A stretch of 64,000 bases of DNA from Spiroplasma monobiae MQ-1 (GTDB taxonomy: Bacteria > Bacillota_I > Bacilli_A > Mycoplasmatales > Mycoplasmataceae): NCBI RefSeq assembly GCF_002865545.1, contig NZ_CP025543.1:434001-498000 (forward strand). The letters run 5' to 3'. Under the pieces are notes generated by a model. The model was not told the DNA's origin. It did no database searches and was given only the letters and a program-made list of their open reading frames with translations. Within the stretch, counting starts at the first letter, position 1. Every line of letters begins with the position of its first letter. The position numbers and the translations under genes are program-made. Below, one piece after another: positions 30,980-41,820 of this stretch.

Positions 30980-32248
30980 ATGACAGAAATGATTTTTAAA
31001 ATATCAGACTTTGCAGATATTTTAAAAGATTACGTTGAAGAATCAAATGCATTCAAAAACGTAAACATAAAAGGTGAAGTGGCTAACCTCACACACAACA
31101 AAAGTGGTCATATTTATTTTTCACTTAAAGATAGTCAGGCAAAAGTAGATTGTGCAATATGAAAAACTAATGCACATAAATTTACAGATCTAAACATCAA
31201 AGAGGGAACCGAAATAATAGGAAAGGGTTCCCTTTCATACTATAAACCAACTGGTAAATTAACTTTTACAGTTTATGATGTTAGAGTTGATGGGGTTGGT
31301 GAATTAGCATTACTTTATGATAAGCGTTTTAAGGAATTACAAGAAAAAGGTTGATTTCTTGATGAGTTTAAAAAACCAATTCCAAAATTTCCAAACAACA
31401 TCGGAATAGTAACTGCAGCAACAGGTGATGCAATAAGAGATTTAATTACAACAATAAAAAGAAGGTATCCTCCTGTAAATATATTTTTATTTCCTTCATT
31501 GGTTCAAGGAGATGGTGCTGCAAAAGATATTGCTAAAAAAATTAAACAAGCAAATGAATTTTCTATTAAGTTAGATACTTTGATAGTTGGAAGAGGTGGA
31601 GGAAGTTATGAAGACCTATGATCTTTCAATGAAATGGAAGTGCTTAGTGCAATAAGAGAAAGCAAAATACCAATCATTAGTGGAGTTGGTCATGAACCAG
31701 ATATAACTTTAACAGATTATGTTTCTGACTTCAGAGCTTCAACACCAACAGCGGCAGGAGAAAAATCTACTCCAGATAGTGAGAATGTTTTACAAGCTCT
31801 TTCAAATAAAAATCAAGATTTTGCTAAAGCATTAAAAAATAAAATTGAAAAAATACACATGGAAGTTGATAATTTATCTTTAAGACTCAATTCAAATATT
31901 GAAAGTAAAGTTTCTATGTTAAAAAGAAATTTTGAAAATATTTCAGATAATTTAAATTCAGTTATTACAAATAAAATTCATTTAATAAATAATAACTTTG
32001 AAAATAAATTACAAACTTGAAAAGGAGTTCTAAAAAATAAATTAGATAAAAATATTAATGAATTAAAAGTTTTTGAAGAAAAAATTGAACTACAGAGTCC
32101 ATTGTTACCACTTGAAAAAGGTTACTCAATCCTAAAACAAGATGATAAAGTTATTAGATCTAAAGATGAAGTAAGTGAAAATAAATTAATAACAGCCATT
32201 TTAAAAGATGGTGAAATAAATGTTAAATTAGAAAAGGGAAGTGAATAA
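30980..32248 (+). CDS. xseA: Exodeoxyribonuclease VII large subunit
   Basis: 422 residues. N-terminal OB fold ([24 protein letters not shown]), then the catalytic domain with [34 protein letters not shown] and [28 protein letters not shown], then a long coiled-coil tail. It degrades single-stranded DNA with XseB. RBS GAGGTG before 30980. One base separates its stop from the xseB ATG. Confidence 0.96.
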
Positions 32249-32249
32249 T

Positions 32250-32453
32250 ATGAGTGCAAAAAACTTTAACGAATTATTAGATGAAATAAAAAATATTTCA
32301 AATAAATTAAATGATTCTTCAACATCAATGGAAGAATCAATTGAATTATTTAAAAGCGGAACAGAAATGATTAAAGAGGCAAAAGAACAATTAACTAAAC
32401 TTGAAGGTGAAGTTAAAAAAGTTTTAGACAATAGCGAAACTACAAACTTTTAA
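32250..32453 (+). CDS. xseB: Exodeoxyribonuclease VII small subunit
   Basis: 67 residues, two-helix hairpin protein: FNELLDEIKNISNKLNDSSTSMEESIELFKSG and a final helix of the XseB type. Coupled to xseA; the GGGAAGTGA ribosome site lies in the end of xseA. Confidence 0.94.
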   Translation: MSAKNFNELLDEIKNISNKLNDSSTSMEESIELFKSGTEMIKEAKEQLTKLEGEVKKVLDNSETTNF

Positions 32454-32456
32454 TAT

Positions 32457-32487
32457 AAAAAAATGGAATTACTATTCCATTTTTTTA
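32457..32487. terminator. Bidirectional terminator
   Basis: Perfect stem AAAAAATGGAAT / ATTCCATTTTTT with a 4-nt loop; ends xseAB on + and the nagB-like gene on -. Confidence 0.9.
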
Positions 32488-33204
32488 TGCTTTTGCTATT
32501 TTATTTGCATCTTCATCTATTATTAAATTAAAGTAGGGGTGCAATGTTAATAAAGTTGAAGGAACAACTTCAGTAACTGGACCATTTAATATTTGATCAA
32601 TCACTTCAGCTTTACCTTCACCATTTGCAATCATAATAATATTTCTAGTCGCCATAATTTCTCTTGGACCCATTGTAACAAATTCATCATAAAATTTAGT
32701 TTCATCTAACTTAGGAACACTTATGTTGTCTTCTAGATCTTTCATTTTTATTGTTCTAGTTCTATCACCAAATTTTGTAGTTCCTGACATATTTCCACAA
32801 AAGTGTCCATCAATTCCTATACCTAAAAGTACAAGATCAAGACCACCATCTTTTTCTAATTGAGTAATGTGTTCTTTTCAATTTAAGTAATTCATTCTGT
32901 GTATATTTTCTTCGTTTATGTTTCCTGGAATATAGAAAATTTTATTTAAATCTTCAATTGTCATACCTGTTTCTAAATTATCTCTGTAAGGTATTTCATC
33001 AAAATTATAAAAATGAACTTTATTAATTGATTTAATATCTTTTAAACTTTCTATAAGTTGTTTATAAAATAATAGTGGACTTTTTCCTCCTGTAATTGCA
33101 ACATTTATTCTATCTTTGTGTGCATTATCATCAATGATTTGCATAAATAAAGAAAGTGCTTCTTTTGTCATTTCTTCATAATCTTTTGTTTTAATTAATC
33201 TCAT
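32485..33204 (-). CDS. nagB: Glucosamine-6-phosphate deaminase / 6-phosphogluconolactonase family protein
   Basis: 239 residues of the NagB/RpiA/6PGL fold. GGKSPLLFYKQL is the phosphate loop, NFDEIPYRDN aligns with the NMDEY catalytic Asp, and GIGIDGHFCGNMSG with GIGxDGHIAFNEP. The Glu of the last motif (E148 in E. coli NagB) is Met, while Asp and His are kept; this DGHFCGN variant marks a separate NagB-like branch. The likely reaction is GlcN-6-P to fructose-6-P and ammonia. It is divergent from a membrane gene, with a palindrome between them. Confidence 0.8.
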
Positions 33205-33253
33205 CGAATCATTCCTTTCTGCTTATTATTATTTTATTCCTATATAATTAATC

Positions 33254-33278
33254 TTAACTTTCCAAAATGGAAAGTTAA
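33254..33278. promoter_or_regulatory. 25-bp inverted repeat between divergent genes (putative operator)
   Basis: Perfect 10-bp arms TTAACTTTCC / GGAAAGTTAA around AAAAT. It lies 50 bp before the nagB-like start and just upstream of a TATAAT (33289-33294) for the + gene. No T tract follows, so it is not a terminator. Confidence 0.55.
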
Positions 33279-33314
33279 ATTATTTTGTTATAATTTTAAA
33301 AAGAGGTAATAAAC

Positions 33315-33950
33315 ATGCAAAGAAAAAGCATAAGAACAATAATGATTTGAAATATATTAATGTCTTTAATTACCTTAACTTCATTTGAGTTATTTATTTA
33401 TTTAAATATAATTACTTTAGTTTCAATTTATCTTTGCACGTCTTTTATTGCCGCTAAGTTTATTAACCTATATATAAAAGATGTTAAAAACATAAATAAT
33501 AAATCAGTATTTAAAAAATCAAATTCATTTAATGAAATTAGCAATTTATTAATTTTGATACTGCCAATATGTTTTTTGAATCAGGGATATAACTCCATTT
33601 TTACAAATGATTACTCAGAAATTATTTTGAAGATGAATTCATATTCAATATCTTTTGTATTTTTCCTTTTCTTATTAAGTAATATTTTTTTTAATTTAAT
33701 ATTAGACTCTGTTAAACAAGTGATTATAATATTTAAAAAAATGATAAATAAAATAGTTTATTTATATAAAAAGTACTTATTTAAAGTGAATTATTTTATT
33801 ATTGAACTAATAGTTTTTAAAGAATTTAATAAATTATGAGGAATTTTTTCAAAAATCTTTTTATCATTTCAAAAAGTAAAGATATATAAAATGAATTTTC
33901 ACAGATCTGTAAAAAGGGTAAATTATCATTCTAGACTTCTAATTGTATAA
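33315..33950 (+). CDS. Hypothetical membrane protein
   Basis: 211 residues with about four hydrophobic segments (SLITLTSFELFIYLNIITLVSIYL, LLILILPICFL, SFVFFLFLLSNIFFNLIL) and a basic C-terminal tail. AGAGG ribosome site before ATG. Not recognised. It interrupts the xseAB-dxs cluster together with the next gene and nagB. Confidence 0.78.
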
Positions 33951-33972
33951 AAAATTAGAAGGAGAAACATTT

Positions 33973-34410
33973 ATGAAAAAATCAAAAAATTTTGATACTT
34001 ATACCAAATTATTTTTATCTGGAGTTTTTATTGTTACTATATTCGATTTAGCTTTAGTACTATCAATTTCTATTAGAAGTGTAATTTATGCAATAGAAGG
34101 CAAGTGGCTTATAATTGCAATACAAGCATTACCATTAGTTTTCTTTTCAACATTATTAATATTTGAAACTAAACTACTAATAAAATTCTTTAAAAACCTG
34201 AAAAAGGCAAAACAAGAAGATGAATTTGAAAAGTATATCAGAGCACACGATTTAACTATTAAAGATAATATGAAAGGTTATAAAAAAGAAATGATATTTG
34301 TGTACTTATCGTCTTCATTTATAGTTTTATTCGGAGGAATCGGCGTGATTCCTTTGGTATTTCTTTTAAAAGGTGAAAAAGCTTATAAAATTTGATCAAA
34401 AGATAAATAA
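33973..34410 (+). CDS. Hypothetical membrane protein with three to four helices
   Basis: 145 residues: two N-terminal membrane helices (FIVTIFDLALVLSISI, WLIIAIQALPLVFFSTLLIF), a charged loop (KKAKQEDEFEKYIRAHDL), and a C-terminal helix (SSSFIVLFGGIGVIPLVFLL). AGAAGGAG lies before the ATG at 33973. Likely co-transcribed with the preceding gene. Function unknown. Confidence 0.78.
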
Positions 34411-34414
34411 TTGT

Positions 34415-34439
34415 AAAACCCAAATAATTGGGTTTTTTT
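34415..34439 (+). terminator. Rho-independent terminator
   Basis: Stem AAAACCCAA / TTGGGTTTT with a 4-nt loop and T tract, directly before dxs. Confidence 0.88.
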
Positions 34440-34474
34440 ATTCTCAATATTGTAAAATATGAATGGTGAGACAT

Positions 34475-36133
34475 ATGAAATTAGCACAATTAAGCAATTT
34501 TAAAGATCTTTATAAACAAAGAGATAATGAAAACTTAACTGAACTAGCACAAGATATAAGAGATTTTCTAAATGATTTTGTTAATAAAAACAAAGGGCAT
34601 ATAGGAAGTAATCTTGGAGTTGTTGAGTTAACATTATCTATTTTGTCATATTTTGATCTAGATAAATCAATTGTTCTTTTCGATACAGGTCACCAGTCAC
34701 ACGTTTATAAATTACTAATTCATGGAGTTGATAAATTTAGAACTATTAAACAATTCAATGGTTTAAGTAACTTTCAAGAAATTAGTGAATCAGATTATGA
34801 CTGAATAAGCACAGGACACAGTTCAACTTCAATTGCATATCAATTTGGCTACGCAATAGCTAGTGATAAAGATAATATTATCTCTGTAATTGGAGATGCT
34901 GCTTTTTTTGGTTCTTACACTTTACCTGGTTTAATTAACTTACAAAATACAAATAAGAAAACAATAACTATTTTAAATGATAATAATGAAGCTATTGGTG
35001 ATAATTCACTTGCTATAAAAGATATTAAAATGTACGTAGAATCATTAGGATTAAAATACATTAAATGTAATGACGGACATGACTTTGAAGAATTATTTAA
35101 ATCTTTATCTGAAGCAGATAACTCAAATGAACATGTATTTATTCATTGCATAACAAAAAAAGCTAAAGGTTATGTTGGAGAAAATGAATTATTTCAAAAT
35201 CATTCAATTGAAAATGAAATTAATAAAAGTTATTCTAAATTAGTTGCAGAAGAATTTGAAAATCAATTTACAAAAGAAGATTATTTAATTTGTCCTGCAA
35301 TGTTGAATTCATCAAATTTTACAAATTTGAAAAATAAGTTTGACAAAAATGTAATAGATGTTGGAATAAATGAAGAGTTTAGTATTTTAGTTGCAAGTGC
35401 AATTTCAAATTCAAATAAAAAGACATTTGTTTCTATATATTCAACTTTCTTTCAAAGAGTTTTCGATCAATTAGCTCATGATGTGTTTAGAAACAATTTA
35501 CCTATGACATTTTTAATCGATAGGGGAGGTTTAAATTATAGTGGGGGAGTTAGTCATCATGGAATTTATGATATTTCACTTATAAATAATTTTTCAAACG
35601 CAATAATTTGTCAACCTTATAGTTTAAATGACTTAAAAGTATTAACTAAACAATCCTATTTAAATAAAGATAAGCAATTTTTCTTAAGATACGAAAATTT
35701 ATCTGCAGTTGAAGATGGTTTTAATGAAAAGTTTGAAATTGGACAATGACGAGAGTTAATTTATAAAAAGAATAACACTTTAACACTGATCAGTTATGGA
35801 AATATATTAAATGATTTTAAAAAATATATTGAAGAAAATAATTTGAGCATAAATTTAATTAATGCTCGTTATATTAATCCAATCGATAAAGAAATTATAA
35901 CCAAACACAAAGAAAATAATATTTTTGTTTATGAACAAGTTGTTAATAAAAATAACTTGTATTCAAATATTATTAATGAATTTAAAGATATAAATATAAC
36001 AAGCTTTGCTTTTGATAGAAATGTTATTAAACACGGTAAAAAAGATTTGTTACTAAAAGAAATAAATATGGATGTAGAATCTGTTATGAAGAAAATATTT
36101 GAGGGACAAAGAAATGCAAAGGATAGTAGATAG
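34475..36133 (+). CDS. dxs: 1-deoxy-D-xylulose-5-phosphate synthase (short form)
   Basis: Condenses pyruvate and glyceraldehyde-3-phosphate on ThDP, the first step of the MEP isoprenoid route. 552 residues, about 70 fewer than usual. Kept motifs are GHIGSNLGVVEL, DTGHQSHVYKLL, STGHSSTSIAYQFGYA, ILNDNNEAIGDN, VIDVGINEEFSI (catalytic Glu) and DRGGLNYSGGVSHHGIYD. The ThDP motif GDG reads GDA (VIGDAAFFGSY). Start ATG 34475 follows GGTGAG; a nearer upstream ATG at 34463 overlaps that site. The gene overlaps the next ORF by 20 nt, as in a tight operon dxs-hyp-tlyA-dinB-sprT. Confidence 0.88.
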
Positions 36134-37034
36134 AAATTACTTTTTAGATAAACTTTCAAAAGATAGAGAAATCAATGACTTAATTTCAAAACAATCAGAT
36201 AAAGAAAATCTAAGTTTTTTTGAAAACTTAAAAGAATTAAGAAGAATACTTCACTTAAAAAACCAAACAGATAGAAAAATAATAAATGAATATAATAAAT
36301 TGATAGTAATACCAACAGGAACAGAAGAAACTTTAATAAGAGAACTGAATCAATTTAACAAAGAAATGTATAAAGATTTGCCAGAACATTATACATTAGA
36401 TTTTGGAGTAGAGTTAAGCAAAGAAAATAAACCAGTAAATAAAAGACAAACTAATTTAAAAACAGATTACAAAAAAAATATTTTAAATTTATCAAACCCA
36501 TACATTCAAGAGTCATCTGTTGTTTTAGATGAAACAAGTGATGTTTTAAATAAAACTTCAATAGATCCTTTTTTAGAGAAAACTATTCAAGATTTTGAAA
36601 CTTTATTGTTAAATCAACCCGTTGATAATAAAGACAAAGAAAGTTATATTGATAAAATTTTAGAAGAAGAGAATTATACTTCCGAAGTTTTAAAAGATGA
36701 TGAAGAAATTTATGTAGAATCTATAGAACAAAAAGAAAAAATGATTTCTGACATAAGAGATTCGTTGACTAATGGTAACTATGGTAAATTAAACTTAAAC
36801 AAACCAATTTCACTTTCTACAACAAAATATATGAAAAAGCTTGAATCACTAAAAAAAGGATTTGTAAAAACTTACGGAAGTGAATTATTTAAAAAAATAA
36901 GCGAATGAGTACAGCAAGAAGATGCTTTGTATGAAAATGTTGAAAGAAGTAGAAAGATTTCTAGTTTAAGAAAGCAAAAATTAAGCTTTAATAAAAAAAG
37001 AAAATTTAATGTTAAAACAAAAAGAAAATTTTAA
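36114..37034 (+). CDS. Hypothetical charged protein between dxs and tlyA
   Basis: 306 residues, soluble and very charged: an acidic middle (ILEEENYTSEVLKDDEEIYVES) and a basic end (SFNKKRKFNVKTKRKF). GAGGGA before ATG 36114 favours this start over TTG 36099. Its start lies inside dxs and a GGAG for tlyA follows its stop. No family recognised; the basic tail could contact nucleic acid. Confidence 0.8.
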
Positions 37035-37048
37035 GGAGATAATTTTAT

Positions 37049-37870
37049 ATGAAACAAAGACTTGATCAAATTTTATTAGAGTTAGAGTTAACTGAAAACA
37101 GAAATAAAGCAAGAGGTCTTATAATAGATGGAAAAATTTTAGTTAATGAAGAAAAGGTAACTAAACCAGGAACGTTATTTGATCAAGAAAAAGTAAAAAT
37201 AAAATTATTAAATCAGGAAAATGAATTTGTAAGTAGAGCTGGTAAAAAACTTCACAAAGCAATTAAACATTGAAATATTAACTTGCAAGACAAAGTGTGT
37301 TTAGATATTGGTTCATCTACAGGAGGTTTTACTGATTGTTGTTTACAACACGGAGCAAGTTTTGTTTATGCAGTAGACGTGGGAACAAATCAATTGGATT
37401 GAAAAATTAGAAGTAATGAAAAAGTTAAATCTATGGAAAAAACAAATTTTAGAAATGTGACAAAAAATTTCTTTGATAAAGAAATTAATTTCTTTTGCTG
37501 CGATGTTAGTTTTATTTCTGTTAGCAAAATTCTACTACCACTAAAAGATATTGTTGATGAAAATGTTAATGGAGTAATTTTAATAAAACCTCAATTCGAA
37601 TCAGATAAAGAAGATGTCAAGAATGGAAAAATAAATTCAAAAGAAGGGCATATAAAATCAATTAATAGAGTTATAGAATTTTGCAATGAAAATAATTTTT
37701 CTGTTAATGATGTTAATTGATCTCCAATACTTGGTAATAAAAAGAAAAATATTGAATACCTTTGTTACATAAAAAAAAGTAATATAGTTGAAAATATTTT
37801 TGCAAAAGAAACAATTTCAAAACTTGTAAATGATTGTTGAGAATACTTTGAGAATTACAATGAAGAATAA
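37049..37870 (+). CDS. tlyA: TlyA family rRNA (cytidine-2'-O)-methyltransferase
   Basis: 273 residues. An N-terminal S4 RNA-binding domain ([22 protein letters not shown]...LVNEEKV) is followed by an FtsJ-like SAM domain with [19 protein letters not shown] and later CCDVSFISV and LIKPQFE (catalytic Lys region). It modifies 16S/23S rRNA in actinobacteria, and homologues are also called hemolysin A. It overlaps dinB by 11 nt. Confidence 0.93.
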
Positions 37871-39170
37871 AAAAGTAATTTTTCTTCTAGATATGGATGC
37901 TTTTTTCGCAAGTTGTCACATGGCAGAAGATCCAAACTTAAGGAACAAGAATTTGGTTGTGGCGTCACCAAACAGAAGAGCAATCATTACAACAGCAAGT
38001 TATAATGCAAGAAAATTTGGAATTAGAGCTGGAACTCCAGTATTTCAAGCAAAAGAAATGTGTCCTGATTTATATGTGGTAAACTCTGATTTTAGTTTAT
38101 ATATAAAGTATTCAGAGCAGGTTTTTGATATTATTTATAATAACTTCACAAAAGATTTTGAAGTTGCTTCAATCGATGAGTGTTACATAGATATGACTAA
38201 AGTCTGAAAGAAATTTGGTTCTGTAAAGCGTACAGCACAATCTTTGATTGATATGATTTATGAACAAACAGGTTTGACAAGTTCAATTGGTATTAGTACA
38301 AATAAATTTTTGGCTAAAAGTTGTGTAGACTTCAATAAACCAAAAGGAATTTCTTTTTTACTTGAAAATGAAATAGAAGAAAAACTTTGACCATTACCAA
38401 TAAAAGAAATGTATATGATTGGTTCTGCAACAGAAAAAATACTAAATGATAATAATATTTTTACAATAAAAGATTTAGCACTATCTGATTTAAATAAAAT
38501 TATAGATTTACTCGGAAAGAGGGGACTTACTCTTTGATATTGAGCAAACGGAAAAGGTGATGATCAGGTTTCAAGAGAAGCAAGCGAATTTAAATCTATT
38601 GGTAATGAATTAACTTTGAACTTCACAACAACAAATTATGAAGAGCTTGAAGAAATAATATATGAGGTTAGTATGAAGATTGCCGACAGAGCAAAGAAAA
38701 GATATTTGCAAGGAACTACAGTTACAATAGTTGTTAAATATCTTGATGATTCAAAGACAGAAATTTATAATAACAAAGATAGAAAAAAGCATTTAACAAA
38801 ACAAGAATCATTTCAAACTCCAACAAATGATCCAGAAATAATTTATTCTATAGCTAAACAATGTTTTTATGAATTATGAAAAGGCCAACCAATATTATTA
38901 TTGGGAGTTAGATTAAGTAATCTATCAAATCAAATTGAGCAATCAAAACAACTTTCAATTGATGAAATAGATTTAAATGAAGGAATAGATTATAATGAAA
39001 TTGAACAAATAATTTATAATCTAAATTTAAAATTCGGTAAAGATAAAATTTTTACAGGAGATAAATTAGTTAAGTATATGGATAAAAATATAGTTCAATC
39101 AAAATTTTTAAAAAATGATGATGTACATATTTCAAATCAGCAAATAGTTGATAAATGAAAAAACAAATAG
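37860..39170 (+). CDS. dinB: DNA polymerase IV (Y family)
   Basis: 436 residues. The palm motif is LLDMDAFFASC, the catalytic SIDECYIDM (usual SIDEAY), and the fingers include SPNRRAIITTASYNARKFGIRAGTP. HhH/thumb and little-finger domains follow, ending in a hydrophilic tail. It performs translesion synthesis. The ATG at 37860 lies within the end of tlyA. Confidence 0.95.
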
Positions 39171-39182
39171 GGGAGTTATATT

Positions 39183-39800
39183 ATGGAATATAGAATTGAT
39201 GATTTGATTTTGGAATTACATTCAGTTCACAAACAATTAAATGAATATCTATTTTCAAATTCCCTATCAGAAGTTAAAATTGCAATTGAAACAAGCAAAA
39301 GAAGAAATAGTTTAACTTTAGGACACTTTGATCCATCAAGTGATTGATCAGACAAAAAAAATCAAATTTCTATTTGAACTTTAACCCTAAATGGAGATTA
39401 TATAAGAACAATTGGTGTGTTAGTGCACGAAATGGTTCATCAATATAATCATGAGAGAGGCATTAAAGATGTAGAAAATAATCAAAGGCATAACAAGAAA
39501 TTTAAAGAAATAGCTGAAAATAAAGCTATGTTATTAGTAAATTCAACAAAATCTAATAGAGGTTTTTCAAACACAAAACCAAACAAAGAATTAATCTATT
39601 ACATTGATAATGTATTAGATTTTAATAAAGATGTATTTAAAAAAATGATTCACAAAGATGCTCTTGAACATGAACCAAAAGGTTACAATAAGACAAGTAG
39701 ATATATATGTAATTGTGGTACAGTAATAAACAACTCAAGAAAAGAATCATTAAATATAAAATGCATGGATTGCAATAACATCTTTAAAAAAGTAAAATAG
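39183..39800 (+). CDS. SprT-like zinc protein
   Basis: 205 residues. The metalloprotease motif HEMVHQYNH starts at residue 82 (HExxH plus a third His), preceded by IRTIGVLV. A C-terminal zinc ribbon is present (ICNCG...CMDCNNIF). SprT/Spartan proteins cleave DNA-protein crosslinks in eukaryotes; the bacterial role is less clear. Its place behind dinB fits DNA damage tolerance. GGGAG ribosome site. Confidence 0.88.
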
Positions 39801-39909
39801 TGTATATTGCAATATGCACTTTATAAAAAATATTGTATATATTTATTAACTTGCTTGTTAGCAATGTTAAAATTATTTTAGTAAATATATTTAGATTTCG
39901 GAGGTTCTA

Positions 39910-40776
39910 ATGGCAGGATTTGCACCAAAGTTTTGTCCAACCCACCTACAAATACATGTCTGTGAGTTACAAAACGTATTTAACAAAAATAAAACAATTG
40001 AAGATGATCTTGGGGCAAAAGTTAGAAGACTGCATGGAACTCAAACAGAAGAAGAGTTAGCCCAACAAGAATCAAAAAGAAAGCATCAGCCAGGTACTTT
40101 AGGAGATATTTTAGCAAAAGCAAGGCAAAAAATAGATCAAGAAAAAGAAACTATCGCACAAAATGATCCAGATAATAAAGTAGCTTCTGGTGAAGAAATA
40201 AATGATAGAATGGCTGCTTTAAGGGCTAAAATGATGGGCGGAAGCACCCCATCCCCTTCCAACGACCAACAATTCAAACAACAAGAATCAACAGGATTAC
40301 AAAAAGTTATACAAAATGCTCAAGAACACCAAAAAGAAAACCCACAAGAGGTATTTAAAGCCCCTGAAAGGTCAACTATGGGTGAAAATAAGTATAAAGA
40401 CTTGCCTAGAGGTAACAAACCTTCAGCAGTATTAAAAGATTTAGATTTAGATTTAATTACTGCAGATGACGTTGTTGGAGAACCAACTTCTAAAAAAGAA
40501 GATAAATTAAAACTTAAAAAAACAAAAGAAGAACGAAAAGAAAATGCTGAAAAGTTGTTTAGTCAAGAAGAAACTCAAGAATTAATTCAATTAGCAGTAA
40601 AAGAGGCTTTAAAACAAGTTGGAATAATTGGTGAAAATGAAAAACCAAAGAAAACAACAACAAAAGCAAAAAGCAAAAATGTAACTACATCTTCTAAGAG
40701 AGCCAAATCAGAAGATGAAGATAATCAAAAAATAAGCGAAGAAAAGAAACCAAAAATTAAAAAAGAGGAAATATAA
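39910..40776 (+). CDS. Conserved Lys/Gln-rich hypothetical protein
   Basis: 288 residues, hydrophilic. Start MAGFAPKFCPTHLQIHVCELQ has two Cys and two His that could bind zinc. The middle is low complexity (NDQQFKQQES) with an internal helix (QEETQELIQLAVKEALKQVGII), then a tail rich in Lys, Thr and Ser (KKTTTKAKSKNVTTSSKR) recalling the 2984 gene's tail. GGAGG ribosome site. Function unknown. Confidence 0.8.
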   Translation: MAGFAPKFCPTHLQIHVCELQNVFNKNKTIEDDLGAKVRRLHGTQTEEELAQQESKRKHQPGTLGDILAKARQKIDQEKETIAQNDPDNKVASGEEINDRMAALRAKMMGGSTPSPSNDQQFKQQESTGLQKVIQNAQEHQKENPQEVFKAPERSTMGENKYKDLPRGNKPSAVLKDLDLDLITADDVVGEPTSKKEDKLKLKKTKEERKENAEKLFSQEETQELIQLAVKEALKQVGIIGENEKPKKTTTKAKSKNVTTSSKRAKSEDEDNQKISEEKKPKIKKEEI

Positions 40777-40790
40777 ATATTTCCTCTTTT
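40761..40790. terminator. Bidirectional terminator
   Basis: Perfect 14-bp stem AAAAGAGGAAATAT / ATATTTCCTCTTTT with a 2-nt loop, shared by convergent genes and overlapping the + gene's stop. Confidence 0.92.
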
Positions 40791-40793
40791 TAT

Positions 40794-41402
40794 TTAATAA
40801 ACTATAAATTCATGACCATTGAAGTCCCCTTCAATGCTTTCTATAAAACACTTTGCTGCATTTTTTACAGGTACTGGTTTAACTCCGATGAAATATTCTC
40901 CATAATCTTTCATAGATTCATCAAATACAGATGGACTTACACAATTAATCCTAATATCTTTTTTAAAATCTATTGCAGCTCCTTTTACAAATGAAGCTAC
41001 AGCACCGTTTGTCATCGATAACATTGAACCCATCTTTATTGGTTGGTCTTTAATAACTCCAGTTGTCAAAGTAAAACTACCCTTTTCATTCAGATAATTT
41101 TGTCCAATAAGAACTAAATTTAATTGTCCAAGCAGTTTATTTTGAACAGAATAAAGAACATCTTCATTTGTAAGATCTTCAATAGGTTTCATAGCAGCAC
41201 TTCCTGCTGCAGAAATCACATGATCCACACTTCCCAATTTTTCAAACATTTCTTTTATGCTATCGATAGAACTCATATCAACCCTTAAGTCCCCTGAGTT
41301 TCTCCCAGCAGTTATGACTTCATAACTATCTTCTTTTAATTTTAGTTCGTTTTGGATTGCAGAACCTAAAGTACCACTGGCTCCAACTAAAAGTATTTTC
41401 AT
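40794..41402 (-). CDS. Atypical short-chain dehydrogenase (Lin1944-like)
   Basis: 202 residues. The Rossmann start LLVGASGTLGSAI binds NAD(P), and SAAG and RINCVSPSVFDESM are also SDR-like. The catalytic YxxxK is absent; the place reads MLSMTNGAVASFVKGAA (127-143). This matches the SDR subgroup of Listeria Lin1944, known for lacking the active-site residues. Activity is therefore uncertain. AGGTAATAC precedes ATG. Confidence 0.85.
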   Translation of the reverse strand: MKILLVGASGTLGSAIQNELKLKEDSYEVITAGRNSGDLRVDMSSIDSIKEMFEKLGSVDHVISAAGSAAMKPIEDLTNEDVLYSVQNKLLGQLNLVLIGQNYLNEKGSFTLTTGVIKDQPIKMGSMLSMTNGAVASFVKGAAIDFKKDIRINCVSPSVFDESMKDYGEYFIGVKPVPVKNAAKCFIESIEGDFNGHEFIVY

Positions 41403-41505
41403 AAGTATTACCTCAATTTTCTAACAAAATAATTATATATAAAAAAATCTTTATAAATAAAATGATTAAACATCAAAATATATAATAGTTATATTTAAAT
41501 CAATA

Positions 41506-41820
41506 TTACTCTTTTTTTTCAGTTTTTAAAAAACTAAACTTATTATTTTTATCTAAAAAATTAAAAGCTATAAATATTAATAAATTTATTATAAAAAAGA
41601 ATGTATTTAAACCGAAATTAACCCCTCAAGAAGTTTTTCATAAGACGAAAGTAAATAAATAGATTAGAATTAATCAAATAACGTTTGCAGTGCAAATAAT
41701 TGAATATGCATACTTTAATTTTTTTGCTTTTCCAAATAAATTAATTATAGAAAAAGAAATCATGAACAAAGCAACAATATTTATAAATATAAATTGAAAT
41801 ATTTCCGTTATAGATCACAT
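41506..41820 (-). CDS. Small membrane protein coupled to the deacetylase
   Basis: 104 residues with three membrane helices (IFQFIFINIVALFMISFSI, AYSIICTANVIWLILIYLFTF, LNTFFFIINLLIFIAF). Four TGA Trp codons. Its ATG overlaps the deacetylase stop (TAATG, 41818-41822) and GGAGG lies in the end of that gene, so translation is coupled. Function unknown. Confidence 0.75.

Noticed and set aside
39851-39865. Small hairpin TTGCT/AGCAA upstream of the 39910 gene as a regulatory RNA
   Set aside because: Very short stem and no further structure or T tract.
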